From Aquatica leii (Eukaryota > Arthropoda > Insecta > Coleoptera > Lampyridae), in contig CM069432.1 in assembly GCA_035610365.1 (NCBI GenBank), forward strand, positions 128,164,255 through 128,228,254: 64,000 bases of DNA, given 5' to 3'. The position numbers and the translations under genes were made by a program. The notes under the pieces are model-generated. The model was not told where the DNA came from, did not search any database, and saw only the letters and a list, made by a program, of their open reading frames with translations. This document shows positions 12,101 through 23,415 of the stretch, piece by piece. The first letter of the stretch is position 1. Each line of letters starts with the position of its first letter.

Positions 12101-13640
12101 TTTCTATATCTATCATATACAACAATTACAATATCACAATAATATCTCTTGAGATATCTGACATAATTATCAAATCTTACGTCTAGGTATTAATATTTTT
12201 GGCACAATTTACAATATTCAGACCATTTGATGTTCTTTTTTACTTTTATAGATCTTGTAACAACATAAAGCGTCAATTTTTAAATTATAAACGATATATT
12301 ATTTTTAATTTTATGTATTTTATATTCATATTATCAATTCAAAATCATAACAAATTTTATGACACAAAAATGCATAATTACAATTTATAGTATAAATATA
12401 CTTTTTTGATAATTAGTGTTAAATATTATTTAAATTTAAATTGTAATATGATTTTAAATAATAAAATGATAATTGTCTCGACGTAATAAAAAACAAATAA
12501 TAAGTATTTTCACAATGTGTTTTTTTACAGAATGCTTTGGGTGATTGTATCTGTAATTGAGTTATTGAAAAACTTTTTTGTTTTCTTTAATTGAAATACA
12601 AACTTAATCAAATTTTCTCTATAGAGCACAAGCAACGCATGAATTTAGTTTTAACTAAAAAAGCACAACATTATATTTATCTTAATTATTTATTTTTATA
12701 CAATAAAAACTAATAATAAAATGAAATAAATGGATTTTATATAACAATTAAAATTTTTAAAATATAAACATAGTTTTAAATTAAATAAAAAATTAAAAAG
12801 TTTGAGATTAAGTCACCATAATTCAACCGACACAATTTACTTGTTGAGACATTATTGACTAGATGCTATGTGGTAAACCACGCTTATTGTTATCGGTAAG
12901 CATTATTGGTGCTAGTGGCAAATAATTAACAGCTATTAATAGCTTACATTTAAACGCAGTTCTCAAAAACTGATTATTTAACATGCGGTAAAATTTAAGT
13001 ACGTAATAAAGAATAAAAGTCAATCAAGTGTTAACGATTGGAAAGTTAAAATTTTCTTTGTAGTATCGCATTATTAAGATCAAAGTAGAATGTTGTCGCT
13101 TTTGTAAAATTAAAATCATGGTTAAATATAACACTATTTTAAGATATACATTAATTCTTACATGTCGCAGCTGTATCATTTAAATCTACGCACATAAATA
13201 TTACTTCTGTTTACGTATAGTTTTTTAGAAAGTAAACGTATTTTAACTACAGTTAAGTTTAAAATTTAGTCATAATATCATTAAGTACAAAACTTCTAAC
13301 TTATAATATTACAGTGTTCTAAAATTAAGCTAACCTTTATATTACCGAAGTTTAGACTGATTTAAAAATGATATCATACTTATTTTTGAATTATTGTATC
13401 ATTTACACAATACAACAAACTCTGTTTTACAGAGATTACTTAAAATTTGTCTTATTTATTTTATTAAGTACTAAACAAATAATACATTTTATTAATTTAT
13501 TTGTGATTAATTGTACCACAATCAAATACAAAGTTACCAAAATATCAATAATAACACAACAGTTTGGTTCTCTTGTCTTATTTGGCGTTCTTGTTGAATT
13601 ACTACTTATAACGTATTAATTACATTTTAAATAATTGTCG
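9196..13640. other. long AT-rich desert, nothing recognised
   Basis: Open frames at 9390-9575 (minus), 9598-9804, 12,199-12,390 and 13,368-13,619 are short and hydrophobic or low in complexity and resemble nothing known to me. The stretch 10,390-10,880 is a little richer in G+C but gave neither a convincing protein match nor terminal repeats. Confidence 0.5.
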
Positions 13641-13816
13641 TAGACAAACAAGCTTAAAGTTGACTTGACTCTCGTGCTTTAAGTGTACTTTTAGTGGTTA
13701 TAATTAGTTCTTTTGATTAGTTGTGTGACAAAAGCGTTAAGTAGATTTAGGAGTGTGTTTTTTGCACTCTCAGTGTCTTTGTATTTTGTTTTAAGTGTTT
13801 AAGTTTACACGTGCTA

Positions 13817-13846
13817 AGTACTACCCTCTTTTATAAGGGTAGTACT
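13817..13846. other. perfect 11-bp stem hairpin
   Basis: AGTACTACCCT is followed after 8 bases by its exact reverse complement AGGGTAGTACT. It lies about 140 bp upstream of the first readable LINE motif, in what may be the 5' part of that element. It is not a bacterial-type terminator in this setting; a role is unknown. Confidence 0.7.
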
Positions 13847-13959
13847 GTAGTATCGTTAGATAAGGTTTTTAAACAGGAAACCAACGATTTACAACCATCT
13901 AAACTACCCACGTGAAGAGCTACCTCAAGTCAGTTTTGGGGTTATGACCGGAGATTAAA

Positions 13960-14631
13960 CTTTTTAATCACTTTGAACGACTGGTACTTGAACTGTGGAC
14001 AAACCGGTAACATTAAAACCGCGTGATAAGCCGCTAGCTAATGTCTTAACTGGAAACAGCAAGAGCTTTCGCCTTTGACAATAGTGTGCTTGGAATTTAA
14101 GACAGAAATTGCTAAGAGAAGCATCATTACATAATACATAATGGATAGTACAACCAAAAGCCACCTTACAATACTTAAAGTTAACAGAAGCAGAAGAACG
14201 GAAGCGCAAACCCTTGTTCCCGTGATAGTTGTGCGCTGGAATGCTAATGCGGTCATTATAAACAAGTCCAACATAATTTAGACTAACAACGCTAGCTTAT
14301 GCATAGATGATAAGCAAAAAACTGCAATTTTTAAGTTAAGAATAACAATATCAGGATAAAATGTTTTTCTAAGAAAAGTTACACCATGCTCCAACTACGA
14401 AATACACATATTTTTAACTGCTATATCACATCTAACGGTAATTGAAGCAACTTTTACTCCTCGGTCAATGAAATCTTTCAAGAAAGAAAATATGCCGTTG
14501 GTCTAACCCTGTTAACTGGTGATTTTAATGCGGAAACAATAGAATAGGGTTCTAAACAAACGAACTAAAAAGGTGAAACGATCTTAGACTGGGTGGCTTT
14601 GGAAAACCTAATTATTATAACGTTTAGGAGA
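13960..14631 (+). pseudogene. R1-clade LINE, 5' part (ORF1 end and endonuclease)
   Basis: Around 13,988-14,020 the reading LNCGQTGNIKT matches the CCHC zinc knuckle at the end of R1-type ORF1. Downstream, HLTILKVNRSRRTEAQTL resembles the start of ORF2 in R1-clade elements ('l.iLQvNlnRsr.AqdLl'), followed by VRWNANAVIINKSNI ('w.aDvviI.EP'). At about 14,517-14,546 LTGDFNAETIE matches the endonuclease motif 'GDFNAks..WGs', followed by ETILDWVALENLIII. Stops interrupt the frame, so the copy is dead. It is split after 14,631 by the hAT-like insertion and resumes at 16,259. R1 elements usually sit in 28S rRNA genes; no rRNA sequence is seen here, so this is an ectopic or non-rDNA member of the clade. 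Confidence 0.75.
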
Positions 14632-16250
14632 ATGTTTACAAAACAAGATTTATAAAACACCTTTTGTCCTAAAAACGTAACTAAAACGTTCTTACAGCAG
14701 CTATAAATACAAAATGGGCACATATTTATAAAATGTATTTGTTTTTTAACGTGTTTTATAAAGCTAACAAAACACTGTTATTGGATAGTTACGTAAACGT
14801 TTTTACATAATTTAAAAAATAATTATATATCAATTAAAAAACAGTTTCATGAAGATTTTATAGTTGGTTGGTAAAGTGACAGTGTAGCCTCTTACGTCAG
14901 TTACAAAATAAACTCTTTATTACTATAGTTTTGATGAAGCTACAAAACATTTTTGTAGTGTAGAGCAGCTTCAATAAAATCAAACAGTTATTAAGTACTA
15001 CGAAACGGAATCATTCCTATTATTTACTTAAACTAAAACTAATGGCCATTTCATAAAAAATGGCAATGTATAAAAGTATACATTATTTACACGGAATTAC
15101 TAAATAAGATAGATCTACACGGGCGTCGTTTTTTGCTACGAAAGAAATATTACTGTCAATTATGAGGTAGATAGGTGGCAAATTTTAAGTGCGCCGCAGA
15201 TTTAATGAGTATTTAAAAATAATTAAAAAACCACAATAGTAGATAGATATCAGTATAAGAAGCTTTAGTTGATGTGTTTTTTGTCCTCAAAGTAGTGAAA
15301 TATAAATTAATTTTATGTTCCTCGAGAATTAATAGCGGCTATATAAATATATCCGAATACATTTTCAAAATAGTCCCTTTTTAATAGAACATTTCTATCG
15401 CCAAATTTACTCTTATACAACAATTATAATGCATATAAAAACTTATATAACGTTTAAATTTAATTTCCTCAGTTCATGTAAAAGTTAACACGACAGGATT
15501 GCATTTTACAAATATGATTATATTTTGATGAATTTTTAATCGAGTATTCAGTAATAAAAAGTTATTGAAAATGTTCGAGAAGGTGAATTACATATAAAGC
15601 AACGTAACTTAACAATAAGCTGCAATCCATTTATTATTAATGATTCTGAAATAATTAATTTAGCTTCTTCGACAAACGATTGTAGGTATGCTGCAAAATC
15701 AGGTGGTTTTCTCTACACCGTATATCCGAATTGCTTTATAACTATACTTAACACAATAATTTTGCGTTTTAATAGCAGTATTGCTCGATAACTACTTTTC
15801 TCTTAATTTTATAAATGAGGAAGTGTGTCTTCTTAATTAACAGTTATATTAAAACTTCCTCTGTGAGTAATCTGATGCAAAAAACATAATTTCTATATAA
15901 TATTGCTAATACAACAGTTATATAACGTAGTCACATACTTTATGAAAGCAGTTGTATAAAACTGTTGCAAAAGTGATAAATGACATAGCTACATAGCTAT
16001 TATAAATCAATTAATATTTGTAAAAAATGAATGTCTTATAACGAATATTATATAAACGTTTACAAAACACTTTTATACTTATTTCATAAGTATATTTTTT
16101 GTAAGAACGTTCTAAACGTCAATTTAAAAAACAATTTTGAATAGATAACAAAATATTATTCAAGACAACTTTAATTAAACCATTTTACATTTAGAGAGCA
16201 ACAAGATAACTACAATAACATTGAAAACAATTATAAAACCATTTTGTTAC
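14632..16250. mobile_element. hAT-like non-autonomous element, copy 1
   Basis: This 1,619-bp block interrupts the LINE endonuclease and is repeated at 17,210-24,375. The junctions carry TTAGGAGA (14,624-14,631) and TTGGGAGA (16,251-16,258), an 8-bp duplication with one mismatch, the length typical of hAT transposons. The left end begins ATGTTTACAAAAC and the right end reads ...ATTTTGTTAC; the terminal inverted repeats are short and poor, but motifs such as AACGTTTACAAAAC and AAAACGTTCTTAC recur in both orientations near both ends. No transposase is encoded. The superfamily assignment rests on duplication length and subterminal repeats only. Confidence 0.65.
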
Positions 16251-16258
16251 TTGGGAGA

Positions 16259-17035
16259 CAAATCTTTATACATCGATGTCACTCTATTTTCAAAAGATAT
16301 CGTTTCAAGTATTACGGAACGAAAAGTTCTAGAAGAGGTAAGCTTAACTAATCATAATTACATTGGTTTTGAGGTCACAATGAAAAGCAATTACGCCCAA
16401 GCTCTCTCCTAACATCTTGCAACAACATAAAAATATTACAAATAAACTAAAGAAGATATAGTTTGTAAATATCCTGAGAGAAGAACTCGACAACACTCAC
16501 CCAATAATGATATCAACAAAATTACTCGAATTTTGACGACTGTATGTAATCGTAGTATGCCGCGTTTAAAGGGTGGTGATAAGGTGGTGATGAGATGCAC
16601 TAAACCCAGGCACACGGATGACAAACAGGAAGCGGAAAAATTGTACAAAAAAAAAAAGAAAGCACAAAAGACTCATTTATCAAGCCAAAAAACAAGTCTG
16701 GGATAATCTATGCGCAAAATTAAATGAAAATCCGTGGGGTTGTGCCTATAAACTAGTCGTTAAAAAATTGAAGCAAATTGACCCCCGCGTTGCAAAATCG
16801 CAGCTCCTGTTATTACTAAACTACTTTCTGCGCTGTTATAAAATGGAACCTACCGCATCTACACCAGTACCGACGGACAGTCGATGAAACAGAGCTACAT
16901 GAAGTCATATTTAATTCAAGCAATAGAACAGCTTTTAGGCCTGATGGAATTCTAATATAAGCAATTAAAACCATGGCTACGGAATTCTCAGAACCATCAA
17001 TGATTTTGTTTTCAAATTTTATAATTTGTGATTCA
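16259..17035 (+). pseudogene. R1-clade LINE, continuation (endonuclease end to RT start)
   Basis: The reading resumes immediately after the hAT-like element with SLYIDVTLFS, ERKVLEEVSLTNHNYIGFEV, matching the end of the R1-type endonuclease ('SiiDvTlaS...W.VleeetlSDHrYI.F'). A basic linker follows (16,640-16,790) with KKQVWDNLCAKLNENPWGCA and YKLV, then FRPDGI at about 16,936-16,950, matching the first reverse transcriptase motif 'aPGPDGI'. Sequence stays recognisable to about 17,035 (TEFSEPSMILFSNFI) and then ends, so most of the RT is missing. Several stops and frameshifts are present. Together with 13,960-14,631 it shows one element truncated at its 3' end, later split by the DNA transposon. 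Confidence 0.78.
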
Positions 17036-17209
17036 CGGAATATTTGTAAAAGTTTTCTAAATTATGTTTTTATAATTTATTATTCTGTACGTTAACAGGT
17101 TTGACCCTACGGAAATTACTTTCACCTGTACGGAAATAAAATTAGACAATCACAATGAACAACGTTGCCTACCTAAGTTTTTATTTTATATTTTATAACT
17201 TTTGAGAGA
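17036..17209. repeat. flank shared with 7.4-7.6 kb
   Basis: CTAAATTATGTTTTTATAAT and its surroundings match 7424-7480, and the right flank of the next element (24,384-24,430) resembles 7545-7590. The hAT-like copy 2 therefore seems to have landed in another copy of the repeat found at 7.4 kb. Its last 8 bases, TTGAGAGA (17,202-17,209), are the left target duplication. Confidence 0.45.
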
Positions 17210-17773
17210 ACGTTTACTAAACAAAATTTGTAAAACACCTTTTGTCCTAAGAACGTAATTAAAACCTTCTTACAGTAGCTATAAATGCAAAATGCGCACA
17301 TATTTATAAAACAAATTCGTTTTTTAACGTGTTTTATAAAGCCAACAAAACACTTATGGGATAGTTACGTAAACGTTATATATCAATTACAAAACAGTTT
17401 CATGAAAATTTATATACTTGGTTGGCTCTTTAGTACAATAGTTTTGATGAAGTTACAAAACATTTTTGTAGTATAGAACAGCTTCAATAAAATCAAACAG
17501 TTATTATGTACTACTTTTCGGAACTTAATAATTATTCTTATTATTTACTTAAACTAAATCTGATGGCTATTCCATGAAAAATGGCAACGTATACAAGAAT
17601 ATTATTTACACGAAATTTAATGAGATAGATCTACACGGACGTCAATTTTTGTTACGAAAGAAATTTTACTGACAATTATGAAGAAAAAAAATTTAAAAAT
17701 CAAATAAAAAACAAAAAGTTTAAATTTCAATTTTTTATCATAAAATCACAATAGTACATAAATACCAGTATAA

Positions 17774-19193
17774 TGTAACGTGCACATTTTTTCGATTGAA
17801 TACGTCTGATATTAATTAACATTTTTGTGTTCACTGTTTATGTAAATTCTTTTACGCAATGCATTTGACGCACTGCACATACGTTATGAGCCTTCTTCTT
17901 AAGTACGAACACATCTTACGTTTCGCAATGAGGCGAAGCGGACATTTTTTGCGTGCTGCAAAAAGTGGAATGACCACTTATTCAATTTGTGTTTGTGAAT
18001 TTTTGCCTTAATGGTGAAAAGTATTTAAGCCTGCGTTTCGTTGTAGCGTCCGCGTTTCGTTGTAGCACTTGCGTTTCGTTGTATTTGCGAAAAATGGAAA
18101 GATAAAATCCGTTAATTCGAAGGGGTAAGTCATTTTTGTTTTGATCCGCATTGTGTAATACATCGCAATTTACGTTTTAGTTTTTTTATATGATACTTGG
18201 TTTCAAATCTTCGAAAAAGAATTAATTATACGATTTACGGGAATTGCATCATATTACGTCATTTCAATGAGTCGTATGATGACCGCGCCTAAATAGAAAG
18301 TTGCGCAATAATTTTTTTGTACGTCCGAACTTGAAGTTTTTGCTTTTGATATATTCGATGCTTTTTGATTTGTGTACGTGTGAATTCGTTTATGGTTACG
18401 AAAATTTCGTTTGGATGCGTACGCCTTTTTACGATTTTGATGTTTGAAATGCGATATTAAGATATGGTTTACGCTGCACGTTTGATGTTAGTCACAACGT
18501 CGCTTTTACGAAGAATTTCCGTTACAAATTATGATTTTTATGAGTAAAAATCGATAATTATTCATGTGTTATGTCTGATGAAATTTGAGTTGGATGTTGC
18601 GAATGAAGTTATCATACGTTACGTTTGTTTTACGATGTTCTGGTTAATGGATCTGTACGAATATTAGATCAATCAGGATAAATACGGAAAATTTGGAAAT
18701 TTAAATATGCATTTCAAGAATTTCGTAATGTTGCGTCATCGCATGAATCAGATGAGAAACGCGTAATTGACCCCACCAATTTGACTTGCGCATTAAAATT
18801 TGAAATTAGGTAACTTTGATTTTATACTTAACCTTCGATACTGTCAAATATGTAAATATGTTTTTTGTTATTATGTTAAATGTGTAAATCTTTTGGTTTC
18901 AATATTTAACCATTTTAATATAAAAAAATATTGTGGCGTCCAATTTATAAAACTTTTGTGATCAAGTTAAAAATTTTTATCTTAAGTAACGTAAGAATTT
19001 CCACGACTCTAATTTAATAAATATGAAAATTTCTCATTGCTCTTATGTAGTTTGTTTTTATTGTGTGTTTTGAATAAATATTTTTGTGAGCTGGCTGGTG
19101 CATAAATTCATTTATTTGTTATGCGTTTGTTTTATGTTACGTAACTGTTGAATGTTACAAATTTGGCATCGAGTTAAAATGTTTTATGTTACA
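17774..19193. mobile_element. solo LTR, 1.42 kb, TGTAACG...GTTACA
   Basis: This insertion in the hAT-like copy 2 starts with TG, ends with CA and is flanked by ATAA at 17,770-17,773 and 19,194-19,197; copy 1 has a single ATAA-type site there. A 4-bp duplication suits Ty3/Gypsy-type integration. Inside, a TATTTAAG box near 18,028 precedes three near-tandem copies of GCGTTTCGTTGTA (18,035-18,092). No internal coding region is present, so this is a lone LTR left after recombination. Family beyond 'probably Gypsy' is not known. Confidence 0.75.
18035..18092. repeat. three short tandem repeats in the solo LTR
   Basis: GCGTTTCGTTGTA occurs three times at about 20-bp steps, just downstream of a TATTTAAG box. 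The position near the presumed transcription start suggests promoter-proximal or leader elements; this is inference. Confidence 0.65.
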
Positions 19194-19287
19194 ATAAGAA
19201 GCTTTAATTGATGTGTTTTTGTCGTCGAAGCAGTGAAATATAAGTTAACTTTACGTTCCTCGAGAATGGCGGCCACGTAAATATATG

Positions 19288-19439
19288 TGTTCAGGCTTAC
19301 CGTCACAAAGGTAATCCCTCTATTGTACACATAAATATATAAATTTTAGGCAGGTAGTTTTTGAGTTAAGTTTTTCTGGAAGCTTCAAGTAGAAGTGTTC
19401 TACAAACGTAAACGTAGACAACTGTACATAGCAAAATAA
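19288..19439. repeat. left inverted arm of the BEL/Pao copy
   Basis: Begins TGTTCAGGCTTACCGTCAC and is the reverse complement of 22,552-22,703 with about twelve mismatches. It abuts the ATATG duplication directly. Confidence 0.85.
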
Positions 19440-22400
19440 AAAAAAAGTTTTTCGTCCTTTATAAAACCAGGTCGTTAACCTTTAACGATTTGTTAGACAC
19501 CGATTTCCATTTGTTTCTTTGTTGTAGATGCGTGAAATATTCCTTTGTCCATCTTTTTCAAAACAGTTGTCTTAAATGTTCTACATATTGCCATCTTGAT
19601 AAGGTGTTCAATTTTTGATCCGTGACGTTTGGCTCAACGAATGACATTAGTGGGCCACCAATGAGAAAATGACCATGTGTAAGAGCGGATAGATCGTTTG
19701 GATCGGGTGACATAGGAGTTAGAGGTCTGGAGTTCAAACATGCTTCGATTCGTACTAACACAGTATACATTTCTTCGTATGTTAACAAAGCGTCTTTAAT
19801 AGTGCGTTTTAAATGATATTTGCATGATTTTACCGCAGATTCCCACAAACCTCCAAAATTTGGAGATTGCCCTGGTATAAAATGCCAGCTTATGTTTAAT
19901 TTATTTAATTCTGACGATCTTTGGTTTATAAATGTTTGAGATTGATTACAATATGACGTTAATTCGGGAATGTTTGACCTTGACCTACTTAAATCAAATC
20001 CTCCTCGACTTAAAAGTGCAATTAATTGACTATGTAATTCACTTGCCGTTTTTAAATCATCCGTACCCGTTAATAAATCATCAACATAAAAATCGCGTAG
20101 TATTATTTTAGACACTAAATTAAATTCCCTTTCTTCATTTTGTTCAAGTTGATGAATTGCTCTAATAGCCAAAAATATGGCCGATGCAGTTCCATACGTT
20201 ACTGTTTTTAATCTATATTTGCGAATTGGTTCGTTAGAATTGTGTCGCCACAAAATTCTTTGATAATTGCAATGACCTTCTTAAACAAGAACTTGTCGGT
20301 ACATTTTACAGATGTCTGCAGATAACGCAATTTTATGATTTCTAAAACGTACTAATATTGAAAACAAGTTATGTTGTATTGTTGGACCTATCATTAAAGT
20401 GTCGTTTAAGCTTAATCCGGAAGACGATTTTCCCGATCCGTCAAAGACGACCTTAAGTTTGTGTGTTGAAGATTTAAAGACGGCGTGATGTGGAAGAAAG
20501 AAAAAGTTTTTTACGTTAATTTCATGCCTTGGCACTACCTCCATGTGATTTAAACTTAAATACTCAAAAATAAACATTGAATAATTTTCTTTTAAGTTGG
20601 GATTTGCGTTAAGTTTCTTTTCTAATTGAAGGAATCGTTTTGTAGCTAGTTCTTCAGGATTTTTTAAGTCTTTAAGATTATTTTTAAACGGTAAGCTTAC
20701 GATATACCTGCCGCTAGAGTTTCTAGAAATTGTGTTTTTAAAATGTACTTCACATGCATTTTCTTCGTTAAAATAATGTTTTTTGTTTGCGTATTGTTCA
20801 ACTTCCCAGAATTTACTTAACTGACGTTTGAGTTCTTTGTTTGGAGATTCTATAGAAATATTTGTAATTGCTAAATTTGAAATAATTTTATTACTACTGA
20901 TGTTACCTCCAGCTATCCAACCAAGTACGGTATTTTGAAAATATGGTTGATTTTTACTAATTTTAGTTTGCTCCGTCTGAATTATTTCCCAAAATAAATC
21001 GGCTCCGATTAATATATGTCTATTGGAGATGATATATTAAAATGCTTCTCTGCTAGTTTATGTCTTATACAATCGGGAATGTTAATTTGAGACAAATTAA
21101 TAGTCGTAAAAGGCAAATTATTTGTGATTTTTGGTAAAACTAAGCAATCGATTGGTTGTTTGAATGCATTAAAACGTGAATGGATAGTTACAGTAGCGTA
21201 ATGGGGTATACTAGCTCCTGCGTTGCTAATCCCGGCAATTTGATAACTTGTAGGTGTTAACTTAAGGTTTAATTTTTGACACGTTGAGTATGTAATAAAA
21301 TTGCTTTGGCTACCTATATCTAACAATGTTCTAACAAAATTTACGTTTCTATCGTTATCAATTATTTTGACAAATGCAGTTGACAAAAAACTTCTGAATG
21401 CTGTTGGTTATTTCTGCAAAATGTATTAATTGAGGGATTATTCGATATGGTCTCGTTACTATTATATTTTGTTTCGTTGTTTTCTACATAATTTATATGA
21501 AGAAGCGAATGATGTTTTCTTTTACATGTTTTGCAACGATTCGTTGACTTACAATTAAATGTTGAGTGATTAGTTTTTAAATAATTGTTACATAACTGTA
21601 ATTGCTTTACACGTTGGGAGCGATCGTTTACTGATAATGCTTTAAATTTTTTGCACATTGTGATATAATGCGTTTCATTACAATAATTACATTTTATAAT
21701 GCTATTTGAGTCGATTAAATTATATGCGTTGATCTTTGGTCGATTAAAATGTGGTTGCAAATATTCGTTTGTACGTCGCGTGTCAATTCTAAAGATTCTA
21801 AAGTTTTAGAACATTTATATAAAAAATTACGCTAAAAATCGCTAAATTTAGGAATATCATTTACGTTATGTTGCTCACACTCTCTTTTGGAGGCAAAGTC
21901 TAGTTTTGAACAAATTAAGTATATTAATAAAACATCCCAGTAATCGGCTGGCAAAGATAAATTGTTAAGAATCTTAATATAAACGTTACTTTTATCAACT
22001 AAGTCACGTAATGATTGGATGACAGTTTTTTGATTTCTTTAAGATTGAATAATGCGGTTACATGATCTTTTATTGTAAGACCCTTATTGTCGTACCGTTT
22101 AATTAATAAATCAAGAGCGATGTTATAATTATCACTAGTGGTCGATAATGTATTGATTATGTTTGCCGCTTCGTCTTTCAAACACGATCTAAGATAATAA
22201 AGTTTTTGAATATTAGTTCAATCGGCAAAGATATTAATGTGATAAGATAAAGATAAACTCACCGATGTATTCGTTGATTAGAACTTCGTTGATTCACCAA
22301 TTGTACGTTGTTGGGAACCTCGGTACGTTAGGATTTCTTAAATTTCAGAGTTTTAATTTGCAACTTGTATACGATTTGTTTAGATAAGTTTTGGATTCAG

Positions 22401-22551
22401 CTATTTGCACTCACAAACTTTACACTCACGTTGTATATTCGATTTTGTTTGGATTTACATTATATTAATTCTATACGATTAAATTATAATTTTGCTCGAA
22501 GGACCAATGTTTCGACGTTAATTAAACGATTGTTAAATTTGTTTATTACGT

Positions 22552-22703
22552 TTATTTTGCTACGTACAATTGTCTACGTTTACGTTTGTGGAACACTTCT
22601 ACTTGAAGCTTACAGAAAAGCTTAACTTTAAAACTACATGCCTAGTATTTCTATATTTATGTGTACAATAGAGAGATTACCTTTGTGACGGTAAGCCTGA
22701 ACA
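22552..22703. repeat. right inverted arm of the BEL/Pao copy
   Basis: Ends GTGACGGTAAGCCTGAACA, the reverse complement of the left arm start, and abuts the second ATATG. In the coding orientation of the element this is the 5' end. Confidence 0.85.
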
Positions 22704-22793
22704 ATATGCAAGTATATTTTCAAAATGACCCTTTTTTAATAGAACATTTTTATTACCAAATTTACTCTTATACAACAATTATGATGCATATAG

Positions 22794-23069
22794 TGTAGGC
22801 AAATAATTTGTTTTAAGATTTTAAGCACAAGCTGACAACCGCGCGCAAGACGTGACAACGTCTTAAAGCCGGTAAGGTAAAAGATGATAAAAATAAAAAT
22901 AAGGATACATGTACGTTAAGAATAATGAAGAAGTTTATGTAAATTACGTTTTATGTGGTTTTTTTATATTATGTATATCTTTGGATTATGGCCGTGGATA
23001 AATGTTGAAAAATGTGAATAAAATTGTGTTTTTTGGATCTTTATTTCCTGACAACTATAATTGCCCACA
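22794..23069. mobile_element. solo LTR, 276 bp, TGTAGGC...GCCCACA
   Basis: It is absent from the matching position of copy 1, starts TGTAGGCAAATAATT and ends ATAATTGCCCACA, and is flanked by ATAG at 22,790-22,793 and 23,070-23,073. The ends show a short inverted repeat (GGCAAAT/ATTGCC). An AATAAA signal lies near 23,018. The small size and 4-bp duplication fit a short LTR of a Gypsy-type or terminal-repeat-in-miniature element. No coding sequence is present. Confidence 0.75.
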
Positions 23070-23415
23070 ATAGAAAACTTATGAAACGTTCAAATTTAAT
23101 TACCTTAGTTTATGTAAAAGTTAACAGGACAGCATCGTATTTTACAAATATGATTATATTTGATGAATTTTTAATCGCGTATTCAATAATAAAAGGTTAA
23201 TGAAAATGGTCAAGCAGGCGAATCACATATAAAGTAGCGTAACTTAACAATAAACTGCGATCCATTCATTATTAATCCTTCTGAAATAATGATTTTAGCT
23301 TCTTCGACAAACGGTGGTAGATATGCTGGCTAATCAGGTGGTTTTCTATTACGCCAGTATATCCGAATCGTTTTATAACCATATTTAACACAATAATTTT
23401 GCGCTTTAATAGTAG

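Larger units (their letters stand above)
19288..22703 (-). mobile_element. BEL/Pao retroelement with inverted terminal repeats, broken
   Basis: The 3.4-kb insertion is flanked by ATATG at 19,283-19,287 and 22,704-22,708, the 5-bp duplication usual for BEL/Pao. Its two 152-bp ends (19,288-19,439 and 22,552-22,703) are reverse complements of each other, differing at about a dozen sites; normal LTRs are direct repeats. The inside reads on the minus strand. Gag parts lie between about 22,180 and 21,360 and include a CX2CX4HX4C-like knuckle region. The protease, with LLDIGSQSNFI, is near 21,386-21,009. Reverse transcriptase blocks lie in 20,577-19,900, with FLPHHAVFKSS and KVVFDGSGKSSSGLSLND. Integrase C-terminal blocks, with FGGLWESAVKS and LNSRPLTP, lie in 19,880-19,560. 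It is shorter than a whole BEL element and broken at more than five places. Arm divergence near 8% indicates an old copy. Confidence 0.85.

Noticed and set aside
13964-14274. Two minus-strand frames of about 80 residues
   Set aside because: They are antisense to the R1-clade zinc knuckle and ORF2 start read on the plus strand.
19141-19193. TTTGGCATCGAG as a primer-binding site next to a shorter LTR end
   Set aside because: The ATAA duplication places the element end at 19,193, so this sequence is inside the solo LTR.
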